DNA from: Candidatus Uhrbacteria bacterium
GTDB taxonomy: Bacteria; Patescibacteriota; Patescibacteriia; 2-12-FULL-60-25
NCBI GenBank assembly: GCA_021413945.1
Contig: JAIOPK010000006.1
Coordinates: 186,001-250,000, forward strand
Reading direction: 5' to 3'
Length of the DNA: 64,000 bases
This document shows positions 1 through 6,838 of the stretch, piece by piece; position 1 is the stretch's first letter, and each line of letters begins with the position of its first letter. The position numbers and the translations under genes were made by a program. The notes under the pieces are model-generated. The model was given only the letters and a program-made list of their open reading frames with translations, did not search any database and was not told the DNA's origin.

Positions 1-1
1 A

Positions 2-436
2 GGTGATGAGATTCTTTTAGGGTATAAGAAAAGGGGATTTGGGATGGGGCAATGGAATGGATTGGGTGGAAAGGTTGAGGAGGGCGAGGAAGTTGGTGAG
101 AGTGCTCGACGTGAGGCACGTGAAGAGGCCGGGATTGAAGTTGGTGCGCTTCGGAAGTTCGCCATTATTGAATGTGATTATCGGAATGTGGAAAAGCCCG
201 GTGTTCTCGAGATTCACATGTTTGAGTCGTCGGATTTTAAGGGCGAGCCTGTCGAAACGGAGGAAATTAAACCGCAATGGTTTAAGATTTCGGAATATCC
301 GTTCGACAAAGCTTGGCCTGATGATCGGTATTGGTTTCCTTTTTACATCGAGGGAAAGACGTTTCGTGGGAGCTTTCTTTTTGACGGGTACGATAAAATT
401 ACGTCGTACGAAATTATTGAAACGCTGGTCGACTAG
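2..436 (+). CDS. Nudix hydrolase, MutT/MTH1-like (5' end outside window)
   Basis: The frame is open from base 2, so the true start lies before the window and the ATG at 44 is internal. The residues just before that ATG (ILLGYKKRGFG) and after it (MGQWNGLGGK) match the lead-in of MTH1/MutT-type oxidised-nucleotide pyrophosphatases. A complete Nudix box follows the GX5EX7REUXEEXGU pattern: GKVEEGE, then RREAREEAGI, which supplies the metal-binding glutamates. The family hydrolyses nucleoside diphosphates linked to another moiety, and this subtype usually cleans 8-oxo-dGTP or related nucleotides in the cytoplasm; the exact substrate cannot be read from sequence. The stop overlaps the stop of the convergent methyltransferase gene (bases ctag). 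Confidence 0.9.
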   Translation, partial: GDEILLGYKKRGFGMGQWNGLGGKVEEGEEVGESARREAREEAGIEVGALRKFAIIECDYRNVEKPGVLEIHMFESSDFKGEPVETEEIKPQWFKISEYPFDKAWPDDRYWFPFYIEGKTFRGSFLFDGYDKITSYEIIETLVD

Positions 437-1230
437 TTCATTTTACGAGCGCGCAATCCGAGGAACAGAGGGATTTCTTTACGGGCGACGTTTTCTGCCT
501 TCGCTTTGGGGCCGGAGTCGCTGACTTTGTTTGACACCCATTCTTCGAGTGCTTCTATCACAAAGCCGTACTTGGCGAGTTCGGTGACGTACATCGAAAG
601 AGGTCGATGATACGAGTAGGTTTTTTCTTCCGGTGCGGAACCGGGATGTGCGATGATCGGCATTTCGTAGTCGGTCATGTATTTGTCGACGCGGCGGTAT
701 TGGAGTTTGCGCTCTTCATCCCAGCCCCAGCCGCTTTGGCGCGGCTGTCGGAATGCGGGGTGATTCATCGTGATGACGAGGACGCCATCGGGTTTGAGTG
801 CGCGAGCCGCTTCGGAAAAGACGAGCGTGAGCGGATCGATGTTTTGGATCGCGAGGTTGCACACGATTCCGTCGAGGGAGTTCGGCGGAAAAAGATGGGA
901 AAAGTTGGTGGCGTCATCGACGGTGAAGCGCACATTTTTTGGAGCGATTCTTTTGGCTTGGTCGATCAAGCTCGGTGAGGCATCCAGTCCATCGACTTTG
1001 AAAGCTTTTGGTGCGAGGAGTTTTGCGAACACGCCTTGACCGCAAGCGAGGTCGAGGTAGTGGCCGTCCTTTTTTGGAGCAAGTAAACGTAGCGCACCGG
1101 GGAAGATGAGATCGCGTTGGAAGTCGCCGCCCTCTTTGCCCATGTAGCCCCCATACCACCCGGCGACGGATTCCCAGCTGGATTTGGGGCCGACGACCAC
1201 TTTACGGCCTCGTCCTCGAATAGATCGCAT
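433..1230 (-). CDS. class I SAM-dependent methyltransferase
   Basis: About 265 residues. The SAM-binding motif I reads LDLACGQGVFAKLL near residue 60, followed by an acidic motif II (VDGLDAS) and a motif III/IV region (LDGIVCNLAIQNI), the Methyltransf_11/25 layout. The later ALKPDGVLVITMNHP segment is the usual post-motif strand. Nothing in the sequence fixes the substrate. I prefer the ATG at 1230 over the GTG at 1236 offered by the ORF track. The gene is convergent with the Nudix gene, with overlapping stop codons, and divergent from the small membrane protein at 1281. Confidence 0.85.
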   Translation of the reverse strand: MRSIRGRGRKVVVGPKSSWESVAGWYGGYMGKEGGDFQRDLIFPGALRLLAPKKDGHYLDLACGQGVFAKLLAPKAFKVDGLDASPSLIDQAKRIAPKNVRFTVDDATNFSHLFPPNSLDGIVCNLAIQNIDPLTLVFSEAARALKPDGVLVITMNHPAFRQPRQSGWGWDEERKLQYRRVDKYMTDYEMPIIAHPGSAPEEKTYSYHRPLSMYVTELAKYGFVIEALEEWVSNKVSDSGPKAKAENVARKEIPLFLGLRARKMN

Positions 1231-1268
1231 ATGCACGGTATGCTACACTGTCAGCATATTCCTACAAT
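1231..1268. promoter_or_regulatory. short divergent intergenic region with candidate -10 boxes
   Basis: Between the two divergent genes lie TATGCT at 1239-1244 and its mirror image AGCATA at 1253-1258, an inverted repeat that gives a TATGCT -10 box on each strand, plus GCTACACT at 1242-1249 and TACAAT at 1263-1268 on the plus strand. No good -35 hexamer is visible for any of them. The layout resembles the mirrored promoters at 14263 and 56868 but is less clear. Confidence 0.4.
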
Positions 1269-1280
1269 ATGGGCTTTATC

Positions 1281-1532
1281 ATGCGCGTGCTTCTCGGGTT
1301 GGTGATCGTTGCGGTCGGTGCGTTCTTTGTCATTCGGACGCGCACGATCGTCGACTTTTTTGGCGGTGTCGACTTTGCAGAGAAATATCTGGGCGGCGGT
1401 GGGACGAATTTGTTCTATAAGCTGCTCGGTATCGTTTTCTGTCTTCTCGGTTTCCTGATCGCAACCAATATGTGGACGGCGTTTCTGCAAGCGACGCTTG
1501 GGTCCTTGTTTCCGGCGGCTCAACCAAAATAA
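1281..1532 (+). CDS. small two-helix membrane protein of unknown function
   Basis: About 83 residues. There is an N-terminal hydrophobic helix (VLLGLVIVAVGAFFVI) with a short positively charged segment after it, then a glycine-rich linker (YLGGGGTN) and a second helix (LLGIVFCLLGFLIAT). I recognise no family. I favour the ATG at 1281 because it starts directly at the first helix and because TACAAT at 1263-1268 would place a transcription start after the ATG at 1269; the ORF track uses 1269. It ends two bases before the methyltransferase at 1535, so the two are probably cotranscribed. Confidence 0.65.
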   Translation: MRVLLGLVIVAVGAFFVIRTRTIVDFFGGVDFAEKYLGGGGTNLFYKLLGIVFCLLGFLIATNMWTAFLQATLGSLFPAAQPK

Positions 1533-1534
1533 CC

Positions 1535-2152
1535 ATGCATCATAGCGGTAACGAGCTCATCAATCCGTTCAAAGCCTTGGAACGCGCCGGGTTGCGCAAG
1601 GGCTCGCATATTGTCGATCTTGGATGCGGAGCGCTCGGGCATTTTGTGTTCCCCGCGGCGCAGATGACCGGTGGCGAGGGACGGGTGTATGCGGTCGATA
1701 TCGATAAGGCTGCTCTGAAGGCCGTTGAGCGGGCGGCTCGGCATGATCAGTACTGGAACGTGATTCCGATTTGGTCGGATATTGACGTGGTGAACGCGGC
1801 GCGTATTCCGAGCGGCTCCATCGACTTGACGGTACTGGCTAATAACCTCTACCTTTCCGCTAACCGAGCGGGCATGGTGGAAGAGGCGTTACGCCTTACC
1901 AAGCCCGGCGGACGCATCCTTGTTATCGAGTGGAAGCCGATCAAGACGGCGATCGGCCCGCCCATTGAGAATCGCATGTCGGCCACGGAAGCCAAGCGCT
2001 ACTTTGGCGGAAACGATCTCGATCTCGTTGACGAATTTGATGCGGGGGATTCGCATTTTGCTTTGGTGTACGCCAAGCAAGATGTCGCGCGGGAGACGGA
2101 AGTGCTTTCGACGCATATGCCCGAGGAGATGGAAGTCGCGGACGAAGAATAA
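1535..2152 (+). CDS. class I SAM-dependent methyltransferase, UbiE/Methyltransf_11-like
   Basis: About 205 residues. Motif I is IVDLGCGALGHF, followed by the acidic loop YAVDIDKAAL, a VLANNLYLS motif IV, and KPGGRILVIEWKP after it. The ORF track starts at 1472, but those extra 21 residues lie inside the preceding gene and read as shadow; the ATG at 1535 starts two bases after that gene's stop. The N-terminal HHSGNELINPFKALERAGL segment is like that of small UbiE-type enzymes. The substrate is unknown. The C-terminal tail is acidic (EEMEVADEE). Confidence 0.85.
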   Translation: MHHSGNELINPFKALERAGLRKGSHIVDLGCGALGHFVFPAAQMTGGEGRVYAVDIDKAALKAVERAARHDQYWNVIPIWSDIDVVNAARIPSGSIDLTVLANNLYLSANRAGMVEEALRLTKPGGRILVIEWKPIKTAIGPPIENRMSATEAKRYFGGNDLDLVDEFDAGDSHFALVYAKQDVARETEVLSTHMPEEMEVADEE

Positions 2153-2167
2153 TTTCTTAACTTGTTT

Positions 2168-2584
2168 ATGGATCTGATCAAACCGTTGTTGAGTTTCTCG
2201 TATTGGTTCGGTAACGGGGTGATCCCGTTTCTTCCGTGGGTAGGCCGAGGCATCATGATTTTCATGAGCGGACTTATTCTCGTTGGCATCGCGATTAAGA
2301 TCTATCTCAAATTACAGAAAGGCATGGACAAGCATGTTCGACATGTTTGGAAGCGTGTGGCGGCTTTATGCGCCACGATGGGCCTTGTCGGACTTGTCTT
2401 GTACTGGTTTTACTACGAAGGGATTCCGGTGCTCTCGATGCGTTTTTGGTATTTGGTTTGGCTCGGTATTGCCGGATGGTGGATGTATGATATTTGGACT
2501 GAGTATCGCAAGACGGTGAAATCCCAAGTCGTAGACAAAGATCGGGCGAATTACGAGAAGTGGCTGCCGAAGCCTAAACACTAG
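2168..2584 (+). CDS. membrane protein of unknown function with three to four helices
   Basis: About 138 residues. Hydrophobic segments are seen near residues 15-45 (GVIPFLPWVGRGIMIFMSGL and on), 65-85 (ALCATMGLVGLVLYWFYY) and 90-110 (FWYLVWLGIAGWWMYDIW), ending in a charged, lysine-rich tail. No family is recognised. The ORF track begins at a TTG at 2162; the ATG at 2168 is the more natural start. Its TAG stop lies two bases before the structured repeat at 2587, which could act as its terminator. Confidence 0.65.
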   Translation: MDLIKPLLSFSYWFGNGVIPFLPWVGRGIMIFMSGLILVGIAIKIYLKLQKGMDKHVRHVWKRVAALCATMGLVGLVLYWFYYEGIPVLSMRFWYLVWLGIAGWWMYDIWTEYRKTVKSQVVDKDRANYEKWLPKPKH

Positions 2585-2586
2585 AG

Positions 2587-2695
2587 GCGGGTGCGGGCAA
2601 TACAAAAAGTCTCCTGCGGAACTCGTCGTCGATATCTTGTACTACAAGGTCGACTCAGACAGTCCTCGGAGACTTTTTGTATTGCCCGCACCCGC
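2587..2695 (+). repeat. structured hairpin element, copy 1
   Basis: Two perfect 28-bp arms (2587-2614 and 2668-2695) enclose a 53-nt core (2615-2667). Copy 2 at 46420-46522 has a core of the same length with 50 of 53 bases identical; the only differences lie in the five-base apical loop (TACTA here, TTTTT there) of an inner hairpin made by GTCGA/TCGAC and CTTG/CAAG. The outer arms of the two copies are unrelated apart from the innermost CTCC/GGAG and an A5/T5 run, yet each is perfectly self-complementary. The GTCTCC...GGAGAC stem followed by TTTTT could work as an intrinsic terminator. Identity unknown; it encodes no convincing protein. Confidence 0.85.
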
Positions 2696-2731
2696 TTGAC
2701 AGAGAAAGAAATACATGGAACGGGGTATGTC

Positions 2732-3088
2732 ATGGATTATCGGAAAATGCGCGGGCAGAGCGGGGAGTCGATTGCGTTGGCGTATTTGGAAATACGCGGA
2801 TTTCGTCTCGTGGAACGTAATTGGAATTGTCGATTAGGGGAGATCGATCTTATCGTCGAGCGCGGAGGGGAGACGCGTTTTATTGAGGTAAAACTTCGGC
2901 GAACGACGGAGTTTGGGTATCCGGAAACTTCGATTACCCCCACAAAATTGAGGCATTTAAGCCGTGCTATCGAGTGCTGGATGAATACGCAGAGAAAACC
3001 GCCCTTGCGTTATCAAGCCGATGCTATCGCTATTTTTGCGCCTTTGGGACAGGAGCCGGCTATCGAGTGGATTGAGGCAATCTTGTAG
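2732..3088 (+). CDS. yraN: YraN family (UPF0102) endonuclease-like protein
   Basis: About 118 residues, the normal length for YraN. The nuclease-fold signature is present: GESIALAYLEIRGF, then RNWNCRLGEIDLIV, and RFIEVKLRR, giving the E-x-D and E-x-K catalytic pattern shared with archaeal Holliday-junction resolvases. YraN proteins are widespread and their exact role is not settled. The ORF track extends upstream to 2591, but that extension is translation of the structured repeat at 2587-2695 and is not credible; the ATG at 2732 starts the conserved domain. It stands alone between the repeat and a strong promoter at 3126. Confidence 0.88.
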   Translation: MDYRKMRGQSGESIALAYLEIRGFRLVERNWNCRLGEIDLIVERGGETRFIEVKLRRTTEFGYPETSITPTKLRHLSRAIECWMNTQRKPPLRYQADAIAIFAPLGQEPAIEWIEAIL

Positions 3089-3125
3089 AAATAGCTAGTT
3101 TTAGCCCAATATTAGTTTCCTGACA

Positions 3126-3154
3126 TTGACAAAATGACGATTTTTTGCTATAAA
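3126..3154 (+). promoter_or_regulatory. sigma70-type promoter
   Basis: TTGACA at 3126-3131 is a perfect -35 consensus, followed by a 17-bp spacer and TATAAA at 3149-3154, preceded by GC to give GCTATAAA. It lies in an AT-rich gap and would start transcription about 25 bases before the glycosyltransferase ATG at 3187. This is the clearest promoter in the window. Confidence 0.85.
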
Positions 3155-3186
3155 GATCCGTTGGATTACCCTTCTCCTATATACCT

Positions 3187-4362
3187 ATGACGATTGTCAT
3201 GATCGGCCAAAAAGGCTTGCCGGCCCATTCCGGCGGCATCGAACGCCATGTAGAAATACTGGCGCGCGGTTTGGTGTCTCGCGGGAATCGCGTGATCGTT
3301 TTTGGACGTTCTTGGTATGTCGGCGGAGGCCGTCCGCCGGCCGGAGTTGAACAAGTGATTACACCGTCTATTCGCACCAAGCATTTGGATGCGATTACGC
3401 ATGGTGTTTCTTCTTTGTTCCGTGCTCGCGATTTTTCACCTAATATTATCCACTTGCATGGCACGGGTATTGCCTTGCTTACGCCGCTTGCGCGCCTCAT
3501 GCACCCAAAAGCCAAGGTTATCGTCACCTTTCACTGTCAGGACTACGTTCTGTCCAAGTGGGGATGGTTTGCCAAGATTGCCTTTCGTGCCGGAGAATGG
3601 TTGGCCTGTCAGGCCAGCCACCGTACGATTGCCGTTTCGGAAACGTTGGCGCGTTATTGTCTCGATACCTATGGTACGCAGACGACGTATGTTTCCCATC
3701 CGATTCCGGAGCCAAACCCGATTACGGATGCGGGAGCCGTACAGGCTCACGGTCTGACGCCGGAGCGCTACTTCTTGTTTGTTGGACGTTTGATTCCGGA
3801 CAAGAAAGCGCATGTTCTTGTTGCGGCTTATGAAAAGGCGCGCCTCATCCGCCCCGACTTGTTTGCGGACCGACCGCTTGTGCTCGTTGGCGGAGCTTCT
3901 TGGACCGACCGATATGCTTCCTGGTTGTGTAATCAGGCCGCACGCGTTCCGGGTGTGATCATGCTCGGTGAAAAGAGCGGACGTGAACTTGAAGCGTTGC
4001 AGGCTCACGCGATGACCCATGTGTTTCCGACCGCGAGTGAAGGCTTGTCTTTTGCTCTCATCGAAGCTTGTCAGTATCGCCGTCCGGTTATCGCTACGGA
4101 AATTCCCGGTAACCTTGAAGGTACGGGCGGACATATGCGTCGTGTTGCTCCGAACGATGTCGATGCATTGACGGATGCTTTGATCGATCTCGCATCACAA
4201 TCTTCCACACAGCGATTGGAGATGGCTTCTCGTGCGCATGCCTATGTGACGCGCGTTCATCATGTTGAAGACCGTTTGGACGATCTGGTCCGCGTCTATC
4301 AAACGACGTTGAACGGCCGCGCCGAGCTCGTCACATTCCCGGCATTGGCGACAACTCATTAA
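3187..4362 (+). CDS. GT4-family glycosyltransferase
   Basis: 391 residues, a normal length for a GT-B fold GT4 enzyme. The N-terminal domain begins IVMIGQKGLPAHSGGIERHV with the glycine-rich acceptor loop; the C-terminal nucleotide-sugar domain starts near residue 195 (YFLFVGRLIPDKKAH) and carries the EX7E-type motif EGLSFALIE near residue 285. It should transfer a sugar from an activated donor in the cytoplasm; donor and acceptor are unknown. The N-terminus resembles rhamnosyltransferase-like GT4 proteins. It is a single-gene unit between the promoter at 3126 and the terminator at 4361, apart from the main cluster. Confidence 0.9.
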   Translation: MTIVMIGQKGLPAHSGGIERHVEILARGLVSRGNRVIVFGRSWYVGGGRPPAGVEQVITPSIRTKHLDAITHGVSSLFRARDFSPNIIHLHGTGIALLTPLARLMHPKAKVIVTFHCQDYVLSKWGWFAKIAFRAGEWLACQASHRTIAVSETLARYCLDTYGTQTTYVSHPIPEPNPITDAGAVQAHGLTPERYFLFVGRLIPDKKAHVLVAAYEKARLIRPDLFADRPLVLVGGASWTDRYASWLCNQAARVPGVIMLGEKSGRELEALQAHAMTHVFPTASEGLSFALIEACQYRRPVIATEIPGNLEGTGGHMRRVAPNDVDALTDALIDLASQSSTQRLEMASRAHAYVTRVHHVEDRLDDLVRVYQTTLNGRAELVTFPALATTH

Positions 4363-4397
4363 ACAAAAATCTCGCCCCTAGGGCGAGATTTTTGTTT
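4361..4397. terminator. bidirectional intrinsic terminator
   Basis: Two perfect 17-bp arms (4361-4377 and 4381-4397) flank a three-base loop CTA. The A-rich and T-rich outer parts with a CTCGCCC/GGGCGAG stem give a terminator on both strands, serving the GT4 gene on plus and the HTH gene on minus. The loop CTA is the TAG stop codon of the minus-strand gene. Confidence 0.9.
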
Positions 4398-4677
4398 CCG
4401 GAGTTCGAGGCGAATATTTGAGATTGCGCATGCGCCATTGATCGATCCATTGACCGATGCCTTGCTCATCGCGCTTGCGTCGGAGCTTGGCTTGTCCTTG
4501 AGACCAAGCTACGAGCGATGGGAATGAAATCTTGTAGCGGTTACGGACGACGATGTAGCGGAGTTCTTGGGCGGTGATTGCGCGTCGGATTGTTCTAGGG
4601 TTTACGCCAAATAACCGCGCCGCCTCACTGACCGTGACTCGGACCAGCTGCTCCTTGTTTTGGGTTAGTTCAGACAT
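4378..4677 (-). CDS. small helix-turn-helix DNA-binding protein, excisionase/MerR-like
   Basis: 99 residues. A helix-turn-helix region VSEAARLFGVNPRTIRRAI spans roughly residues 14-35, followed by YIVVRNRYKISFPSLVAW, the layout of HTH_17/excisionase-type DNA-binding domains. The C-terminal third is basic and tryptophan-rich. No phage or integrase genes are nearby, so a regulatory role is more likely than excision. Its last five codons and stop lie inside the shared terminator. Upstream, GTCCA-N8-TGGAC (4708-4725) is an inverted repeat between this gene and the sigma-factor gene and might be its operator. Confidence 0.75.
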   Translation of the reverse strand: MSELTQNKEQLVRVTVSEAARLFGVNPRTIRRAITAQELRYIVVRNRYKISFPSLVAWSQGQAKLRRKRDEQGIGQWIDQWRMRNLKYSPRTPETKISP

Positions 4678-4707
4678 GGAACAACCTTAGTCTTTTTCTC
4701 TTTTATT

Positions 4708-4725
4708 GTCCACAATAGTATGGAC
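4708..4725. promoter_or_regulatory. inverted repeat, possible operator
   Basis: GTCCA, an eight-base spacer and TGGAC form a short dyad in the 176-bp gap between the minus-strand HTH gene and the plus-strand sigma-factor gene. A small DNA-binding protein encoded next door makes an operator plausible, but the arms are only five bases long. Confidence 0.3.
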
Positions 4726-4785
4726 TTATCATGCTATAACGATTGGTTTTACTAGGCTTTTTAAGCGAGAATAAGTCTTTTTAGC

Positions 4786-4814
4786 TTGCGAAAAAGCGTA
4801 TTTCCAGCTATTAT
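4786..4814 (+). promoter_or_regulatory. candidate promoter of the sigma-factor operon
   Basis: TTGCGA at 4786-4791, a 17-bp spacer and TATTAT at 4809-4814 lie 40 bases before the sigma-factor ATG. A second -10-like box (GCTATAAC, 4733-4740) lies further upstream without a clear -35. A strong Shine-Dalgarno (GGAGGGG) precedes the ATG, so this gene has a conventional leader. Confidence 0.55.
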
Positions 4815-4853
4815 CCATAAACTTCCAGCAGTGGTTTTTGGAGGGGAAATCGC

Positions 4854-5417
4854 ATGAGCCAGCTCATCGACCAATACCAACTGTATCGCGTACGCACTCG
4901 GCGCGACGCGGACGCATTTGCTAGCTTATACGACCGGTATATCACATCGATATATCGGTTCGTTTACTTGAAATTGCCTTCACGCGAGGTATCGGAAGAT
5001 GTCACTTCCGAGACGTTTCTCCGTTTTTGGAATGCGATCCTGCAGAACACGGAAATCCGCAATGTACGCGCTTTTCTCTATCAGATTGCTCGCAACCTTG
5101 TTGTCGACTTTTATCGCAAGGAAGAGGCTCAAAAACATACGGTTGTAACAACGGACCAGGATTATACGTCTACTGTTCATGAAGGACTGGTATCGGATCG
5201 AGGCCGCGATCAACGCGTGATCGAGGCGCGCGCCGACCTCCACATCGTCCTCGAACGTATTGAACGGCTGAAGGAAGACTATCGCGACGTGTTGACCCTG
5301 CGATTGATCGATGAACTCGGGTTTGCGGATATCGCGCTCGTTCTCGACAAAACGCCCGGACATGTCCGCGTGATCTACCATCGGGCGATCAAAGCGCTCG
5401 ACAAGCTTTCCCCCTAA
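4854..5417 (+). CDS. ECF-type RNA polymerase sigma factor
   Basis: 187 residues, typical of extracytoplasmic-function sigma factors. Region 2 spans roughly residues 15-80 (FASLYDRYITSIYRFVYLKL, then EDVTSETFLRFW), and region 4 roughly 125-185 (LERIERLKEDYRDVLTLRLI, then ALVLDKTPGHVRVIYHRAI) with its recognition helix. The ATG at 4854 follows the Shine-Dalgarno GGAGGGG. The next gene, a DUF5667 membrane protein, starts one base after the stop, as expected for a sigma/anti-sigma or sigma/sensor pair. The following S-layer-like gene is a plausible target, but this is inferred from position. Confidence 0.93.
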   Translation: MSQLIDQYQLYRVRTRRDADAFASLYDRYITSIYRFVYLKLPSREVSEDVTSETFLRFWNAILQNTEIRNVRAFLYQIARNLVVDFYRKEEAQKHTVVTTDQDYTSTVHEGLVSDRGRDQRVIEARADLHIVLERIERLKEDYRDVLTLRLIDELGFADIALVLDKTPGHVRVIYHRAIKALDKLSP

Positions 5418-5418
5418 A

Positions 5419-6594
5419 ATGACCAAGCGCGACTTACTCCGAAAATTGCATTCCGTCCGCACGACGGAGCGCAGCATCGTGCCCGATGCGGAGTTTGTTT
5501 TGCGCACGCGCGAAAAATTGTTGATGCAGGTGCGCAACACGTTACCGACACGACCCGTTGCGATGCCCAAGCGCGCCAAGCTTGCGATGAGTCATTTAAT
5601 CCCTCAGCGCTTGATGAACTTGGTACGCGCTCCGGCGCTCGCGATGCTTTCCGTGATGGTGACCGTATTTGGCGGATCTATTTTGAGTGTGTCCGCTTCC
5701 GACCGTTCATTGCCGGGCGATTTTCTCTATCCGATCAAGATCGCCACCGAGCAGACGCGTCTCGCTTTTACATCCGGAAAGATCGATAAGCTTATCCTCA
5801 AATCGGAATTTGTGGATCGTCGTGTGGACGAGATCAAGAGTTTGGCGACGAATACGGATCCGGAACAGCCTGCGCGCATGAGACAGGCCGCGGAGGTTTT
5901 GAAGCGTGATTTGAATACGGTGAAGAATCAGCTTTCGGATGTGAAATCGGAAGTGACTCCGGAAACCGCCGATGCCGTGAAGCTGGTCGACAAACAGAGC
6001 GAACAAATTGTTGAAGATCTTAAATTGGTTAGAAATGATGCCGCGGAAGAGGTGAAGGTGAGTTTGGCGGAAGCGGAGGTTGCCGCCGTGCATGCGGGTG
6101 TTACGGCTTTTGAAGTCTTGCTTGAGGCGAGCAATGATCCGGATAGCCAGTGGGTGGTCAGCGAGTCGGATATTCGCGAGTCGATTAATAAGAAGGTCGA
6201 TAGTATCTCGGCGACGTTATCCGATTCCGCGGACAAGTTGCGCTTGGTGAATGCTTCAAGTACTATTCTCCCCATTAATACACAGGCAACTGGGACAGGG
6301 GATAACCTATTGCTGGGAATGACGAGCACGACTGTCGGACAATTGAATGCCGCAAGCAGCACATTGCAACAAGCACGTGTGCTTTTGAGCGAGAATAAAC
6401 TGGGTGAGGTATCCGGCAAACTTTTGGAAGCGGCAAAAGCCGTCGCGGAAGTAGAGGTCGCGACCAATAACTTAGTCGCCTCGAGCACGCATGCGGTCGC
6501 TCCGTCTACGGAAATAATAAATACGAGTTCCACGACACCATTAACGGGCGCCGCTACTTCTACATCGTCCACGAGCACGACAAGTCCGCCATAA
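5419..6594 (+). CDS. DUF5667 domain membrane protein, possible sigma-factor partner
   Basis: 391 residues. A cytoplasmic N-terminus of about 70 residues leads to one membrane helix (ALAMLSVMVTVFGGSILS), immediately followed by the DUF5667 signature SLPGDFLYPIKIATEQTRLA near residues 95-115. The outer part is rich in heptad-like charged helix (residues 120-250), and the C-terminus is a Ser/Thr low-complexity tail ending in TSTTSPP. DUF5667 proteins commonly sit directly behind ECF sigma genes in these bacteria, so it may restrain or sense for the sigma factor; that role is inferred. Translation is probably coupled, with one base between stop and start. Confidence 0.8.
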   Translation: MTKRDLLRKLHSVRTTERSIVPDAEFVLRTREKLLMQVRNTLPTRPVAMPKRAKLAMSHLIPQRLMNLVRAPALAMLSVMVTVFGGSILSVSASDRSLPGDFLYPIKIATEQTRLAFTSGKIDKLILKSEFVDRRVDEIKSLATNTDPEQPARMRQAAEVLKRDLNTVKNQLSDVKSEVTPETADAVKLVDKQSEQIVEDLKLVRNDAAEEVKVSLAEAEVAAVHAGVTAFEVLLEASNDPDSQWVVSESDIRESINKKVDSISATLSDSADKLRLVNASSTILPINTQATGTGDNLLLGMTSTTVGQLNAASSTLQQARVLLSENKLGEVSGKLLEAAKAVAEVEVATNNLVASSTHAVAPSTEIINTSSTTPLTGAATSTSSTSTTSPP

Positions 6595-6599
6595 GAATC

Positions 6600-6838
6600 G
6601 TCTAGCGCCTGTTCCCCCGCGAACAGGGCGACCCTGTCTACGACAGAGCCGTCCTGACGAGCGGGAGAACTCTCGAGCTATCGGGAATATCCCTTTCGCT
6701 CGCGCTCGAAAAACAACAACTCTGGCGTCAAGGTCGACATCCGCCTAGGCGGACTGGCCAGAGTCGCAACTATTCACATCGCCCAATCAGGATTCGCACG
6801 GATCCTCTGGGCCCCGAATCCCGCAAGGGATTCACACT
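6600..6838 (+). promoter_or_regulatory. long hairpin-rich leader of the S-layer-like gene
   Basis: This 240-bp gap has no credible gene but at least five stems: CCTGTTC/GAACAGG (6608-6627), CTGTC/GACAG (6634-6646), TCGAGC/GCTCGA (6673-6709), ACTCTGGC/GCCAGAGT (6719-6764, with the palindrome CCGCCTAGGCGG inside), and GAATCCC-GCAA-GGGATTC (6816-6833) ending five bases before the ATG. The last stem has a GNRA tetraloop and holds the only purine-rich Shine-Dalgarno-like stretch (AAGGGA), so it could mask the ribosome site. No strong T-run follows any stem, so a simple terminator is unlikely. A stabilising or translation-controlling leader is inferred. Confidence 0.5.

Noticed and set aside
2587-2695. 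Integron attC site or insertion sequence
   Set aside because: attC sites keep their ends and vary inside, the reverse of what is seen; there is no transposase and no obvious target-site duplication.
2591-2731. N-terminal extension of the YraN ORF through the structured repeat
   Set aside because: The extra residues are a translation of the hairpin element, and the same stretch is read in ORFs at copy 2; the YraN domain begins at 2732.
4378-4677. Prophage excisionase
   Set aside because: No integrase, attachment site or phage gene is nearby, so the HTH protein is described only as DNA-binding.
5928-6578. 216-aa minus-strand ORF antisense to the DUF5667 gene
   Set aside because: Serine/leucine/alanine-rich shadow of the low-complexity 3' end; no start signal.
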